Positions 10,827 to 19,761 of a DNA stretch of 47,458 nucleotides are shown piece by piece (within the stretch, counting starts at the first letter, position 1; each line of letters opens with the position of its first letter). Below the pieces are notes generated by a model. It saw nothing but the letters and a program-made list of their open reading frames with translations. It ran no database searches and had not been told where the DNA came from. The stretch comes from an uncultured Sphingomonas sp. (GTDB lineage: Bacteria; Pseudomonadota; Alphaproteobacteria; Sphingomonadales; Sphingomonadaceae). The position numbers and the translations under genes are program-made. Location: NCBI GenBank assembly GCA_946482655.1, contig CAMLSA010000010.1, positions 1 through 47,458 of the forward strand, given 5' to 3'.

Positions 10827-12092
10827 TCACTTCTTCGGCGCTTTGGGCTTCGACTGAAACAGCGACGCCAGTTCATCCATCAGCGACGACTTGGCCTTCT
10901 TTCCGTCGATGAGCACATCGTCGTTCACCAGCTCGAGCAGCTTCGCGGCGATCTGCGCCAGTCCCTGGCCGATCTTGCTGGCCTTGGCCGCCTCGGCGAT
11001 CGGCTTGCCGAGCTTGGCGGCGTTGACCGCCTGCTTGTGATCATAGGGCAGTACGAAATCGATCGGCCGCTCGATCGAATTCTCGAAATCCTTGCGGCTG
11101 ATCTCGGTCAGGCTCGGGTGGACGCGATTGGCGACCACCAGCACGCCGGCCTGGGGAGCGTTGTTCTTCATCCAGGCAAGGATGCGGATCGTGTCGCGTG
11201 TCGCTGCCAGGGTCAGGTCGGTCACCAGCACCACCGACTGGACGTCGTGGAAGAGATGCGGATGTTGCACCATCATGCCGCGCGGTATGTCGACGACGGT
11301 GCATTCGAACGCGCTCTTCATCTCTTCCTGGAGCTGGAAATAGGCGCCGCCGTCGGTGATCACGGGGTTGTTGATCGGAGCCTCGGCGGACAGCACCGAG
11401 AGCTTGTCGTTGGCCTTGACGAGGGCGCGCTCGAGGAACAGCCCGTCAATGCGCGCGGGATTGTCGATCGCGTCGGTGAGGCCGCGGCCGGGTTCGAGAT
11501 CGAGCGACAGCGCGCCGGTGCCGAAATGCACATCGAGATCGAGCAGCGCGGTGGTGCGACCGCCATTCTCACCCAGCAGCCAGGCGATCGAGCTGGCTAC
11601 GGTCGAGGCGCCCACGCCTCCGCGTACGCCCACCACCGCGGCCATCAGCCGGATGCTGTCCTCGGCGACGAACCCGTGGCGAGGACCCATCAGCATCATC
11701 TGCGCCTGTGCCAGCGAATCCCGGATCTGATCCGGAGTGAAGGGCTTGAGCAGATAGTCCTGGATGCCGCTGTTGAGCAGTTCGCGATAGAGACGAACAT
11801 CGTTGGTATTGCCCGCCGCGATGACGATGGTGCCGGGCTCGCACACCTCGGCGAGCGAGTTGACGTCGCTCAGCGGATCGGCCGAGTCGGCGAGATCGAC
11901 GAACAGGATGGTCGGGCTCGCGGATACGGAGAGCGACTGAACGGCTCCGCGCAATCCGCCCTTGTTGACCGACTCAGGCGCCCAGCCGAGCTCAAAGACC
12001 AGCGGCTTGAGCAATTCCGAGCTGACGTCGTCGCAGACATAGGCGGCGAAGGGATTGCGGGTCTGCTGCTTCGGGTTGAAGGGAGCGTTCAT
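10827..12092 (-). CDS. cpaE: Pilus localisation ATPase CpaE/TadZ
   Basis: 421 residues. An N-terminal atypical receiver-like domain (about 1-135) is followed by a ParA/MinD-like domain with the deviant Walker A GVRGGVGASTVASS, in which the usual Lys is replaced, as in many TadZ/CpaE proteins. Later motifs are LLDLDVHFGTG and VVDIPRGM. CpaE/TadZ places the Tad machine at the cell pole. ATG at 12092 has GGGAGG six bases upstream. The start overlaps the cpaD stop by 4 bases (ATGA), showing translational coupling. The C-terminus is Lys-rich (FQSKPKAPKK). Confidence 0.9.
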   Translation of the reverse strand: MNAPFNPKQQTRNPFAAYVCDDVSSELLKPLVFELGWAPESVNKGGLRGAVQSLSVSASPTILFVDLADSADPLSDVNSLAEVCEPGTIVIAAGNTNDVRLYRELLNSGIQDYLLKPFTPDQIRDSLAQAQMMLMGPRHGFVAEDSIRLMAAVVGVRGGVGASTVASSIAWLLGENGGRTTALLDLDVHFGTGALSLDLEPGRGLTDAIDNPARIDGLFLERALVKANDKLSVLSAEAPINNPVITDGGAYFQLQEEMKSAFECTVVDIPRGMMVQHPHLFHDVQSVVLVTDLTLAATRDTIRILAWMKNNAPQAGVLVVANRVHPSLTEISRKDFENSIERPIDFVLPYDHKQAVNAAKLGKPIAEAAKASKIGQGLAQIAAKLLELVNDDVLIDGKKAKSSLMDELASLFQSKPKAPKK

Positions 12093-12718
12093 CGATTGCC
12101 TCCCTTGACGGCTTCAGCCTTGAGCCCGCCGCCCTTCGAAGTCGGATCGGCATTGCGCCACACCCGGATCGCCTTGGCGGCGGTCTCGGGACTGGAGCCC
12201 CGTCCGGCCTGGCCTTTCACCAGGTCCTCGGGATTGGCGACCATCGTCGCGAGGGTGGAATTGATCGCACATCCGTAGTTGGAGGAGGAGGATCCAGTGA
12301 AATTTGGCTGGGACGGCCGACTGTAATCCGGACAGCCCGGAACACTTGCGGTCGCGCGGCTGACGACGATGCGGACATTGCCGGGGACGATCGCGGACTC
12401 GGTTACCGGAGCGACGGGGCTGACGAACAGGCCATAGTCCCCGACGATGGCGGCGATATCCTTGTTCGAGCCCGGCCCGCCCATGCTCGTGTCGATGCTG
12501 ACCCGGTCGCCATAAGCGAGGCCGATCGCTTCGAACCATTGCCGGACCAGCCCCGCTTCGGCCGGATCGAGGCCGTTGCCGGAGACGTCCAACACATAAT
12601 CGTCGCGATGGACGACAGGCTGATGAACCGATTCGACGCCGCGATTGGAAGGATCCGCCTGGGCGGCGCCGATCGGCGTGGCGATCGCGACGATGGCGAG
12701 AAGGATGGACCGGGTCAT
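12089..12718 (-). CDS. cpaD: Tad pilus assembly protein CpaD
   Basis: 209 residues from the ATG at 12718, which gives a signal peptide (MTRSILLAIVAIATPIGAAQA). Other in-frame ATGs lie at 12730 and 12733. The CpaD signature SNYGCAINSTLATMVANPEDLV occurs near residue 150, preceded by a YVLDVSGNGLDPAEAGLVRQW segment that resembles an OmpA/BON-like start. CpaD is usually an outer-membrane lipoprotein that helps the secretin, but here no Cys follows the signal peptide, so a lipid anchor is unlikely unless the start is wrong. It lies between cpaC and cpaE in the operon. Confidence 0.85.
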   Translation of the reverse strand: MTRSILLAIVAIATPIGAAQADPSNRGVESVHQPVVHRDDYVLDVSGNGLDPAEAGLVRQWFEAIGLAYGDRVSIDTSMGGPGSNKDIAAIVGDYGLFVSPVAPVTESAIVPGNVRIVVSRATASVPGCPDYSRPSQPNFTGSSSSNYGCAINSTLATMVANPEDLVKGQAGRGSSPETAAKAIRVWRNADPTSKGGGLKAEAVKGGNR

Positions 12719-12737
12719 GTTGCTATCCATCATGCGA

Positions 12738-14261
12738 TCAATCCAGGAGAAAGCCGGCACCGGGCACCGATGTGGTCTTTGACTTGCGTGTGCCGTTGTT
12801 CTTCGAAGTGCGATCCGGGGGGGAGATGGTCCGTGGAGGAGCCGCCTTCGGGACGGGGCTCCGCTCGCCGCTCTTGCCGCGGAAGGATTGCCCTTCCAGA
12901 ATGCGGTCGCCATCGGTGGCGGCGCGCAGCCCCGTCGTCGGCAGCACCACCTGACTCGCCGAGACCGGCCTCACCAAATAGGGCGTGACGATGACCATCA
13001 ATTCGGTTTCATTGCGCTTGAAGCTGTTGGAACGGAACAGCGCGCCCAGCACGGGAAGGTCTCCGAGAAAGGGCGCCTTGTCGGTCGAGGTATTCTGACC
13101 ATTCGACATCAAGCCGCCGATCATGAAGGTCTGGCCAGAACCCAGCTCGACGGTTGTTTCCACGCGCCGGGTTGTAAGCCCCGGGATGACATAGCCGTTG
13201 AGGCGGACCGATCCCGCGTCAGTCAGTTGCGACACTTCCGGGCGCACCCGCAGCGAGATCCGTCCATCGGCGAGCACCGTCGGCGTGAACGACAGGCTGA
13301 CGCCATATTCCTTGAACTCGACGGACACGCTCCCGAAGCCTTCCGAGATCGGAATCGGAATTTCGCCCCCGGCGAGAAAGCTCGCCGTCTCGCCGGAGAT
13401 CGCGGTAAGATTGGGCTCGGCCAACGTCGTGACCAGGCCGTCATTTTCGGCGAGGTTCAGCGTCGCGAGCAAGTCCATGCCGAGCATGTGCTTGGCAAAG
13501 CCTAGGGTCGTCCCGGTCGCGGCGTTGTTGAAGGTATATTGGGCGACACCGGGGAGGACCGTTCCGGTGTTTGGGTCCACATAGTCCTTGATCGTGCCCG
13601 GATTGCCCTGACCAATCCCGAACAGAAAGCCGCCGGTCGTATCCCGGGAGAGCAGATTGACACCGATGTCCTTGGCGAAGGCGCGGCTGACCTCGGCGAT
13701 CTTGACGTGGAGGCTCACCTGCAGCGGCACCGCCGATTTGAGCCGGTTGACCACCTGGGTGTCCTTGCCGACGAATTGCTCGACGAGCTTTTGGGCCTCC
13801 TCGACATCGCTGGGGCTCGCGACCGTGCCCGTCAGCAGGACGATGCCGTTCATCGTGGTGGCGGTGATCGCCGCCTCGGGCATGGCGAGCTTGAGCATCG
13901 TGTCGACGCTGGTGATGTTGGTGCCGACCCGAACGATCGACGACCAGATCACCTTGCCCGACCTGTCGGTGGCATAGACCGCGGTCTCGCCCGCGCCCTT
14001 GCCGAAGATGTAGAGCTGGTTCGACGAGCGCACCTGGACGTCGGCGATCTTGTCATCGGCGACGAACAGGTCGCTCATGGCCATGGGCAGCGCGACCATC
14101 CGGCCCTCACCGATCGACAGCGTCGTCGTCTCGGCCGGTTTACCGATCGTCGCGGTGTGGATCTTGCCGGCGCCGCCGGGCGCCGCCGCCTGGGCGGTGG
14201 CGATCGGGGCAAGCGCGACCGCGCCCATCAGCGCGGCGCCGAGCGCCTTGTGGAAAAGCAT
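12738..14261 (-). CDS. cpaC: Tad pilus outer-membrane secretin CpaC/RcpA
   Basis: 507 residues. The ATG at 14261 is preferred because AAAGGA is well spaced for it; another ATG lies at 14267. A signal peptide ends around AQAAAP. An N-terminal pilus-assembly domain (RMVALPMAMSDLFVADDKIADVQV) and a BON-like repeat (MNGIVLLTGTVASPSDVEEAQ) precede the secretin domain with EPNLTAISGETASFLAGGEIP and VELGSGQTFMIGGLMSN. Secretins form the gated ring through which the pilus leaves the outer membrane. The C-terminal tail after about residue 440 is Lys/Pro-rich and low complexity. Confidence 0.92.
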   Translation of the reverse strand: MLFHKALGAALMGAVALAPIATAQAAAPGGAGKIHTATIGKPAETTTLSIGEGRMVALPMAMSDLFVADDKIADVQVRSSNQLYIFGKGAGETAVYATDRSGKVIWSSIVRVGTNITSVDTMLKLAMPEAAITATTMNGIVLLTGTVASPSDVEEAQKLVEQFVGKDTQVVNRLKSAVPLQVSLHVKIAEVSRAFAKDIGVNLLSRDTTGGFLFGIGQGNPGTIKDYVDPNTGTVLPGVAQYTFNNAATGTTLGFAKHMLGMDLLATLNLAENDGLVTTLAEPNLTAISGETASFLAGGEIPIPISEGFGSVSVEFKEYGVSLSFTPTVLADGRISLRVRPEVSQLTDAGSVRLNGYVIPGLTTRRVETTVELGSGQTFMIGGLMSNGQNTSTDKAPFLGDLPVLGALFRSNSFKRNETELMVIVTPYLVRPVSASQVVLPTTGLRAATDGDRILEGQSFRGKSGERSPVPKAAPPRTISPPDRTSKNNGTRKSKTTSVPGAGFLLD

Positions 14262-14270
14262 ACGCATCCT

Positions 14271-15269
14271 TTACTTGGCTCCCACCGTGCTGACGGTGAC
14301 AGTGTTGCCTCTGGCGACCCGAACCGTCGGGCCAACCGGCGGGGTGTTGGGAGCCGGCGTGATCGAGGCGTTGCCGCCCGGCCTGGCGGGGACGGTTCCG
14401 CGCTGGTAGCGCGAGACGTCCGACCCGACGGTCGTCGTCGTGTCGGTATCGATCGGACGCGACGCGATCTCGAGCAGCATCTGCCGCTCGGCCTTGGGAT
14501 CGGCGTCGGCAGGGAGCTTGACCTCGCCGCGGGCGATCCGTTCCTCGAGCTCGGCCTTGTCGTCGGCGATCGAGCGCAGCGCGAGCGAAAGCTGTCCGAT
14601 CGTCTGAGCGACCGCGATCTTCTCAGCGATCTTTGGGGTGGCCTCGAGCGTCACGCTCGAGGTGTTGGCGACCACGGTCTTTCCTTGCTCGTCGACGGTC
14701 TTGTCGGTGCGCTGGTCGGCGGCGAGCACGCGGATATTGCGGATGATCGTCTCGGCGGCCTTGAGCGGCAGACCGTCGCCGCCGCCCGGCACTTCCTGGG
14801 TAAGCATCAGATCGACGCGGTCGCCGGGAAAGACGAAGCCGGCGACGCCCGACTGGGCCGAAACCGAAATCGTCACCGCACGCATGCCCGGCCCCAGCGC
14901 GGCGGCCAGGAAGCCGCGATCGCCGGGCTTGACCAGCGCGCCCTGGGTCGCCGGTGCGCCCGCTGTGATCGCATAGCGGACCACCGAGCCGTTGAGCGCG
15001 GTCAGGTCGCTCTCGCCCTTCACGAAGTAGGTCTTGTTGACCAGTTCGGAGGGCCAACGCTGATAGCGGAAGCTTTCTGGGCCGATGATCGTGCCCACCG
15101 GCAGCGGACGGATCGCCACGGCGACCTCGGGGCCGCTGGGCTGCGGCGCGGCCGCCACAGGAGCCGCCTCGGCCTCGCCTTTGCCGCCGAACATGCCCCG
15201 GGCCACGACGGCGGAGATTCCCGCCATCACGAGGGCCATGATCAACAGCAGCAATTTCCTCGCATCCAT
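14271..15269 (-). CDS. cpaB: Tad pilus assembly protein CpaB/RcpC
   Basis: 332 residues. N-terminal membrane anchor (KLLLLIMALVMAGISAVVA), then an SAF domain (VAVAIRPLPVGTIIGPESFRYQRWP) and the RcpC-type region with RAVTISVSAQSGVAGFVFPGDRVDLMLT, the family's key motif. SAF domains are thought to bind peptidoglycan or the secretin. GAAGGTGGG precedes the ATG. cpaC starts 4-10 bases after its stop, so the two share a transcript. Confidence 0.92.
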   Translation of the reverse strand: MDARKLLLLIMALVMAGISAVVARGMFGGKGEAEAAPVAAAPQPSGPEVAVAIRPLPVGTIIGPESFRYQRWPSELVNKTYFVKGESDLTALNGSVVRYAITAGAPATQGALVKPGDRGFLAAALGPGMRAVTISVSAQSGVAGFVFPGDRVDLMLTQEVPGGGDGLPLKAAETIIRNIRVLAADQRTDKTVDEQGKTVVANTSSVTLEATPKIAEKIAVAQTIGQLSLALRSIADDKAELEERIARGEVKLPADADPKAERQMLLEIASRPIDTDTTTTVGSDVSRYQRGTVPARPGGNASITPAPNTPPVGPTVRVARGNTVTVSTVGAK

Positions 15270-15339
15270 CGCTTAAGACCCACCTTCGCCGATCGGGGAC
15301 CACACAGAACATTTTGGTCCGAATGGACCTGCTTCGTCG

Positions 15340-15813
15340 TTATGCGGCAGACGTGGTTAACAAGTCGTTGGCTATGACCCACAGGCCACCGAGCGCGATC
15401 GCCACGCCGTAGGGAACCTCGGAACGCTCGACGTTGGGCCGCCAACGCTGACGGATCACAAGAAAGAGAGAGATCACTCCGCCCGCCAGAGCCATCACCG
15501 TCATCATCGCGATGAGCGAGTTGAACGGGAGCCACAGCGCGAGCGCGGCGATCAGCTTGACGTCGCCGCCCCCCATCATCTTGAGCATGAAGAGCAGTGC
15601 GAAAAGTGCGAAGAGCCCCAGCGCGATGCCGATCCTGATCGCCACATCGGGCCACAGCGCCTCCCCTGCGACGATCCAGAAGACCACCGCAAGCAGGGCT
15701 ATCGCGGCGTTGAGCTCGTTCGATATGGTCCGCGTCTTGATGTCGGTCCATGCCGCCATCAGCAGCAGAACCGCCAGCAGGATACCGAAGAGATCGGGAA
15801 GTTGGGTGATCAT
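15340..15813 (-). CDS. cpaA: Prepilin peptidase CpaA/TadV (A24 family)
   Basis: 157 residues from the ATG at 15813; the frame is open well upstream, but that region is antisense to the FAD oxidoreductase. It is a membrane aspartyl protease that trims Flp prepilins and TadE/F-type pseudopilins. The two catalytic Asp are in AAWTDIKTRTISN (about residue 22) and MMGGGDVKL (about residue 78, the GxGD motif). Six hydrophobic helices are visible. It is 70 bases upstream of cpaB. No pilin gene is adjacent although CpaA needs one as substrate. Confidence 0.9.
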   Translation of the reverse strand: MITQLPDLFGILLAVLLLMAAWTDIKTRTISNELNAAIALLAVVFWIVAGEALWPDVAIRIGIALGLFALFALLFMLKMMGGGDVKLIAALALWLPFNSLIAMMTVMALAGGVISLFLVIRQRWRPNVERSEVPYGVAIALGGLWVIANDLLTTSAA

Positions 15814-15861
15814 GGTTAAGCAGGCTAGACGCGTGCCCTTACCAAAACCTAAACGCCGCAT

Positions 15862-16965
15862 ATGAACGGAACGATCATCTCGGCGGACGTTGCGGTCGTC
15901 GGGGCGGGCATGGCGGGTGCCAGCATCGCCGCTGAGATCGGCGCGCGCGCGCGCGTCGTCCTGATCGAGGGCGAGGCGCAGCCCGGCTATCACAGCACGG
16001 GCCGATCGGCAGCCTTTTGGTCGGAGACCTATGGCGGCCCGGCCGTGCAGCCGTTGACCACGGCATCGCGCGCCTATCTCGACGAGCATGGCTTTCTCAC
16101 CGATCGCGGCGCGATCCATTTGGCGGGCCCCGATGGTGCCGAGGCGATCGCCGCCTTGAGCCGCGATCATGGCGAAGCGGTCCGCCTCGAACCGCTCGAT
16201 GCCGAAGAGGCGGCGCGGCGCATCCCCGGACTGCGGCCGGGGATCGTCGGAGCCCTTGCCGAATCGAGCTGCCGGGACATCGACGTGGCCGGACTTCATG
16301 CCCATTACCTCCGTCGGGCGAAGCGGGCCGGCGCCCGGCTGCTCGTCGATGCACGGGTGCGCGCGCTCACGCGCGATGGGCACGGCTGGCGGGTCGCGAC
16401 AAGCGGCGGAGAGGTTGTGGCCAAGGTCGTGGTCAACGCTGCGGGAGCTTGGGCGGGGAAGATCGCGGCTCTGGCGGGCGCGCAGCCGCTGGCGGTCGCG
16501 TCCTATCGTCGCACGGTCGTTCAGCTTCAGGTCGATCCGCCGGCACCGGCGGACATGCCGCTGATCCTGGACGCCGCCGAGCGCTTCTATTTCAAGCCCG
16601 AGGCCGGCGGCCGGATCTGGCTGTCACCCCATGACGAGACACTGACGCCGCCGTGCGATGCGGCCCCCGAGGAGCTGGATGTCGCAATTGCCATCGACCG
16701 GTTCGAACGGGTGGTCGATTGGCGGATCGTCCGCCGCGAGCGGGCCTGGGCCGGTCTGCGCAGCTTCGCGCCCGATCGCATGCCAGTCTACGGCTATGAC
16801 GGGCGCGTGCCGGGCTTCTTCTGGTTCGCCGGGCAGGGCGGATTCGGCATCCAGACAGCGCCCGCTGCGGCGATGATCGGCGCAGCGCTGCTGACGGGCG
16901 GGGAATTGCCGAATGCGGTGAAACACATTGATGCCGTCCGCTATGGTCCCGCGCGGCTTGAATAG
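15862..16965 (+). CDS. FAD-dependent amine/D-amino-acid oxidase family protein
   Basis: 367 residues, DAO superfamily (glycine oxidase/D-amino acid dehydrogenase type). The N-terminus holds the FAD Rossmann motif VAVVGAGMAGASIAAEIG and the acidic residue of the second strand (VVLIEG). YHSTGRSAAFWSETYG matches the flavin-contact loop of this family, and the C-terminal GQGGFGIQTAPAAAMIGAALL is the second FAD-binding motif. Substrate cannot be told from sequence; D-amino acids or sarcosine-like compounds are likely. It is divergent from cpaA and convergent with the dsrE gene, so it is probably a single-gene unit. Confidence 0.85.
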   Translation: MNGTIISADVAVVGAGMAGASIAAEIGARARVVLIEGEAQPGYHSTGRSAAFWSETYGGPAVQPLTTASRAYLDEHGFLTDRGAIHLAGPDGAEAIAALSRDHGEAVRLEPLDAEEAARRIPGLRPGIVGALAESSCRDIDVAGLHAHYLRRAKRAGARLLVDARVRALTRDGHGWRVATSGGEVVAKVVVNAAGAWAGKIAALAGAQPLAVASYRRTVVQLQVDPPAPADMPLILDAAERFYFKPEAGGRIWLSPHDETLTPPCDAAPEELDVAIAIDRFERVVDWRIVRRERAWAGLRSFAPDRMPVYGYDGRVPGFFWFAGQGGFGIQTAPAAAMIGAALLTGGELPNAVKHIDAVRYGPARLE

Positions 16966-16971
16966 CATGAT

Positions 16972-16997
16972 GGCGCGCCCGCCTATAGGAGCGCGCC
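16972..16997. terminator. Hairpin between convergent genes
   Basis: GGCGCGC, a 12-base loop, GCGCGCC. It lies in the 31-base gap between the oxidoreductase stop and the dsrE stop and could stop transcription from both sides. There is no T-run on either strand, so the call is weak. Confidence 0.3.
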
Positions 16998-17365
16998 TAG
17001 AAGACGATCAGCCGGTCGTCGCCCGCCATGTTGAGCAGGCCGACCGGTCCCTGTGCTTCGATGCGCGGATCGAGTTGATCGAGATCCAGTCCCGCCAGTA
17101 CCAGACCGCCCTGGCAGAGAGTGAACGAGACTCCCAGCGCGAGCGCCTCGTCGAAAATCTGCCGCAGCGTCGGCAGTCCGGCCTTCTCCCGCGCTGGATC
17201 GGCCGGTGCCGCGAGCGGCGGACGGAGCAGGCCGACCGCGCTCTCGTGGAGATGGACCCTTGTAACGCTTCCCATCGCCGCGCCTGCGGCTGCGTAGGTG
17301 AGCGCCGCATGGAGCCGTTCGGCATCGGCTGTCGCCACCAGCAGCGTCAGGCCGCGCATCGGCAT
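16997..17365 (-). CDS. DsrE-like small protein
   Basis: 122 residues. MRGLTLLVATADAERLHAAL at the start and a single Cys late (VSFTLCQGGLVLAGL) fit the DsrE/DsrF/YchN fold of small sulfur-relay or peroxiredoxin-like proteins. It starts inside the 3' end of the MoeB-like gene (overlap about 19 bases; a second ATG at 17359 is equally possible), so the two are probably co-translated. A link to sulfur transfer with the neighbouring E1-like enzyme is plausible but is inference. Confidence 0.7.
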   Translation of the reverse strand: MPMRGLTLLVATADAERLHAALTYAAAGAAMGSVTRVHLHESAVGLLRPPLAAPADPAREKAGLPTLRQIFDEALALGVSFTLCQGGLVLAGLDLDQLDPRIEAQGPVGLLNMAGDDRLIVF

Positions 17366-18096
17366 CCGGGGTCCTTCGGCACGGCGATGGTGCGGAAGCG
17401 GAAGGCGAGCGCATCGACCAGCAGCAATCTGCCCGCCGGATCGTCGCCATAACCCGTGAGCGCACGGATCGCCTCCATCGCGCCGAGGCTCCCCAGCACG
17501 CCGGTGAGTGCGCCGAGCACCCCCTGGTCAGCGCAGCTGATATCGGGACGGCCGGGATCGTCGCCGACCAGACAGCGGTAACAGGGCTTGTCCGCCTCCC
17601 AGCCGCGCCAGACGCCCAGCTGGCCGTCGAACTGGCCGACCGCCGCCGAGACGAGAGGGATGCGCTGCCGGGTCGCGGCGTCGGACACCGCGAGACGGGT
17701 CCCGAAATTGTCGCAGCCGTCGAGGACCAGGTCCGTGCCGCCCAGCAAGGTGTCGGCGGTGTCGGCGTCGATCCGCACCGTCACCGGTTCGACCATCACG
17801 TCGGGGTTTATCGCCGCCACCCGCTGGGCGGCGACCTCCGCCTTGGGACAGCCGATATCGGCGGTGCCGAACAGGGTTTGCCGCTGGAGATTGGACAGGT
17901 CGACGACATCGTCGTCGATCACCCGCAGCCTCCCGACGCCCGCCGCGGCGAGATACTGGATCGCAGGCGACCCGATGCCGCCCGCTCCGATCAGCGTGAC
18001 CGTAGCGTTCAGCAACGCCTGCTGCCCCGTGCCGCCGATCTCCTTGAGGACGATGTGGCGGGCGTAGCGGTCGAGCTGGCTGTCGGTCAGGGACAT
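17347..18096 (-). CDS. MoeB/ThiF family adenylyltransferase
   Basis: 249 residues. E1-like enzyme that adenylates the C-terminal Gly of a ubiquitin-like sulfur carrier. It shows RYARHIVLKEIGGTGQQ, the nucleotide-binding VTLIGAGGIGSPAIQYLAAAGVG, the Arg-containing DLSNLQRQTLF, and the metal site CYRC plus a terminal CRC motif. MoeB acts in molybdopterin synthesis and ThiF in thiamine synthesis; sequence alone does not say which, and no MoaD or ThiS lies nearby. It follows dut closely and overlaps dsrE. Confidence 0.88.
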   Translation of the reverse strand: MSLTDSQLDRYARHIVLKEIGGTGQQALLNATVTLIGAGGIGSPAIQYLAAAGVGRLRVIDDDVVDLSNLQRQTLFGTADIGCPKAEVAAQRVAAINPDVMVEPVTVRIDADTADTLLGGTDLVLDGCDNFGTRLAVSDAATRQRIPLVSAAVGQFDGQLGVWRGWEADKPCYRCLVGDDPGRPDISCADQGVLGALTGVLGSLGAMEAIRALTGYGDDPAGRLLLVDALAFRFRTIAVPKDPGCRCAA

Positions 18097-18103
18097 GGGC
18101 GGA

Positions 18104-18553
18104 CTACCGCCCCGTCGATCCGAACCCGCCCGCGCCGCGCGCGGTCTCGTCGAGTTCGCCCATTTCCATGAATATCGCCCTCTGCACCGCTGCCGGCACC
18201 AGCTGGGCGATGCGCTCGCCGCGCTTCACCTCGAACGGATCGGTACCCAGATTGGCGAGGATCACCTTCACTTCGCCGCGATAATCGGCGTCGATCGTGC
18301 CGGGCGTGTTGAGACAGGTGATGCCGTGTTTGAGCGCTAGGCCCGAGCGGGGGCGGACCTGCACTTCATAGCCTTGGGGGATTGCGATCGCGAAGCCAGT
18401 CGCCACCGCATGACGCGTGCCGGGCGCCAGCGTCACATCCTCTGCGGCGACGATGTCGAGCCCCGCCGCATGGGCGGTGGCGTAGGAGGGAAGGGGGAGG
18501 CCAACGCCATGATCGAGGCGTTTCAGTCGAATCGAAATCTCAGGAGAAGGCAT
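18104..18553 (-). CDS. dut: dUTP diphosphatase
   Basis: 149 residues from the ATG at 18553, which has AAGGA six bases upstream; an alternative ATG at 18586 adds 11 residues. It hydrolyses dUTP to dUMP and PPi, keeping uracil out of DNA and feeding dTMP synthesis. All five trimeric-dUTPase motifs are visible: [43 protein letters not shown] and [11 protein letters not shown] at the C-terminus. It overlaps the end of coaBC by 14 bases. coaBC-dut is a common alphaproteobacterial pair. Confidence 0.95.
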   Translation of the reverse strand: MPSPEISIRLKRLDHGVGLPLPSYATAHAAGLDIVAAEDVTLAPGTRHAVATGFAIAIPQGYEVQVRPRSGLALKHGITCLNTPGTIDADYRGEVKVILANLGTDPFEVKRGERIAQLVPAAVQRAIFMEMGELDETARGAGGFGSTGR

Positions 18554-19757
18554 CGGCGATCCTTGCGGCGAGGCGGGTTGCGACATCGGCCTTGGGGAGA
18601 TTCTCCCAGCTTTCGACTCCGTCGCTGGTGACGATATGAACGCTGTTGCGGTCGCCGCCCATTACGCCGCCCGACACGTCGTTGGCGACGATCCAGTCGA
18701 CATTCTTGCGCTTGCGCTTGGTGAGGGCGTGATCGACGATGTTCTCGGTTTCGGCGGCAAAGCCGATCAGCAGGCGTGGACGGCGCTCGCTCGCCGCAAG
18801 CCCTGCGAGGATGTCGGGATTCTCGGTAAGTACCAGGTTCGGCGCGGCACCTGACCCTTTTTTCTTGATCTTCTGCTCCACCGAGATTTCCGGACGCCAG
18901 TCGGCGACCGCGGCTACCATCACCGCGACATCAGCGGGCAGCGCCGCCTCGACCGCCGCGGCCATCTCGCGCGCGCTTTCCACATCGACGCGGTGGACTC
19001 CCTGCGGCGTCGGCAGGCCGACCGGCCCGGACACCAGAGTCACCCGCGCGCCGAGCACCGAGAGAGCGCCCGCGATCGCATAGCCCTGCTTCCCCGACGA
19101 GCGGTTGGCGATGTAGCGTACCGGATCGATCGGCTCATAGGTCGGCCCGGCGGTCACCAGCACGTGGCGGCCGGCCAGCGCCCCGCCCTTGATGCCTGAA
19201 GCGGAAGCGACGCGCGGCCCGTCCAGCATCCGTTGCATCGCTTCCCAGACGAACGGCGGTTCGGGCAGGCGCCCCGGCCCATATTCGCCGCACGCCATCG
19301 CGCCGTCATCGGGATCGAGCACGATCACGCCGTCGGCGCGCAGCCGCGCCACGTTGCGCTGGGTGGCGGCGTGGAGCCACATGCGGACGTTCATCGCGGG
19401 CACCGCGAGCACCGGCTTGTCGGTGGCGAGCAGCAGCGTCGTCGCCAGATCGTCGGCGATGCCGGCGGCCATCTTCGCCATCATGTCGGCGGTGGCGGGG
19501 CAAACCACGACCAGGTCGGCCTCGCGGCTGAGCTGGATGTGGCCCATCTCGGTCTCGTTCTTGAGGTCCCACAGGCTGGTGTGGACTTCCTGCTCGCTGA
19601 GGGCGGCGAGCGTCATCGACGTGACGAAATGCCGCGCACCCTCGGTCAGCACGCAACGCACGCTGCCGCCGCCCTTGCGGATCAGCCGCACCAGCTCGCA
19701 CGCTTTGTAGGCGGCGATGCCGCCGCCGATGATCAGCAGGATACGCGGGGCGATCAT
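18540..19757 (-). CDS. coaBC: Bifunctional phosphopantothenoylcysteine decarboxylase/synthase
   Basis: 405 residues, full length. The N-terminal CoaC flavoprotein half makes 4'-phosphopantetheine (motifs [18 protein letters not shown] and VPAMNVRMW), and the C-terminal CoaB half joins phosphopantothenate to Cys using CTP ([28 protein letters not shown] and the Lys-rich [10 protein letters not shown] loop). Coenzyme A pathway, cytoplasmic. It sits 4 bases after ubiB and overlaps dut, in a leftward operon. Confidence 0.95.
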   Translation of the reverse strand: MIAPRILLIIGGGIAAYKACELVRLIRKGGGSVRCVLTEGARHFVTSMTLAALSEQEVHTSLWDLKNETEMGHIQLSREADLVVVCPATADMMAKMAAGIADDLATTLLLATDKPVLAVPAMNVRMWLHAATQRNVARLRADGVIVLDPDDGAMACGEYGPGRLPEPPFVWEAMQRMLDGPRVASASGIKGGALAGRHVLVTAGPTYEPIDPVRYIANRSSGKQGYAIAGALSVLGARVTLVSGPVGLPTPQGVHRVDVESAREMAAAVEAALPADVAVMVAAVADWRPEISVEQKIKKKGSGAAPNLVLTENPDILAGLAASERRPRLLIGFAAETENIVDHALTKRKRKNVDWIVANDVSGGVMGGDRNSVHIVTSDGVESWENLPKADVATRLAARIADAFS

Positions 19758-19761
19758 GGCG

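Noticed and set aside
15316..15329. Small dyad GGTCC-GAAT-GGACC between cpaB and cpaA
   Set aside because: Five-base arms are expected by chance in this much sequence and no other evidence supports a regulatory site.
10683..15377. Long plus-strand open frames (about 500-600 codons) across the pilus genes
   Set aside because: They are antisense to well-recognised cpaB, cpaC and cpaE. Their translations are Arg/Asp/His-rich without any family motif, as expected of GC-rich shadow frames.
15862..16965. Glycine oxidase of thiamine synthesis (ThiO)
   Set aside because: The DAO fold fits several enzymes, and no thiamine genes lie nearby; the oxidase was left unnamed.
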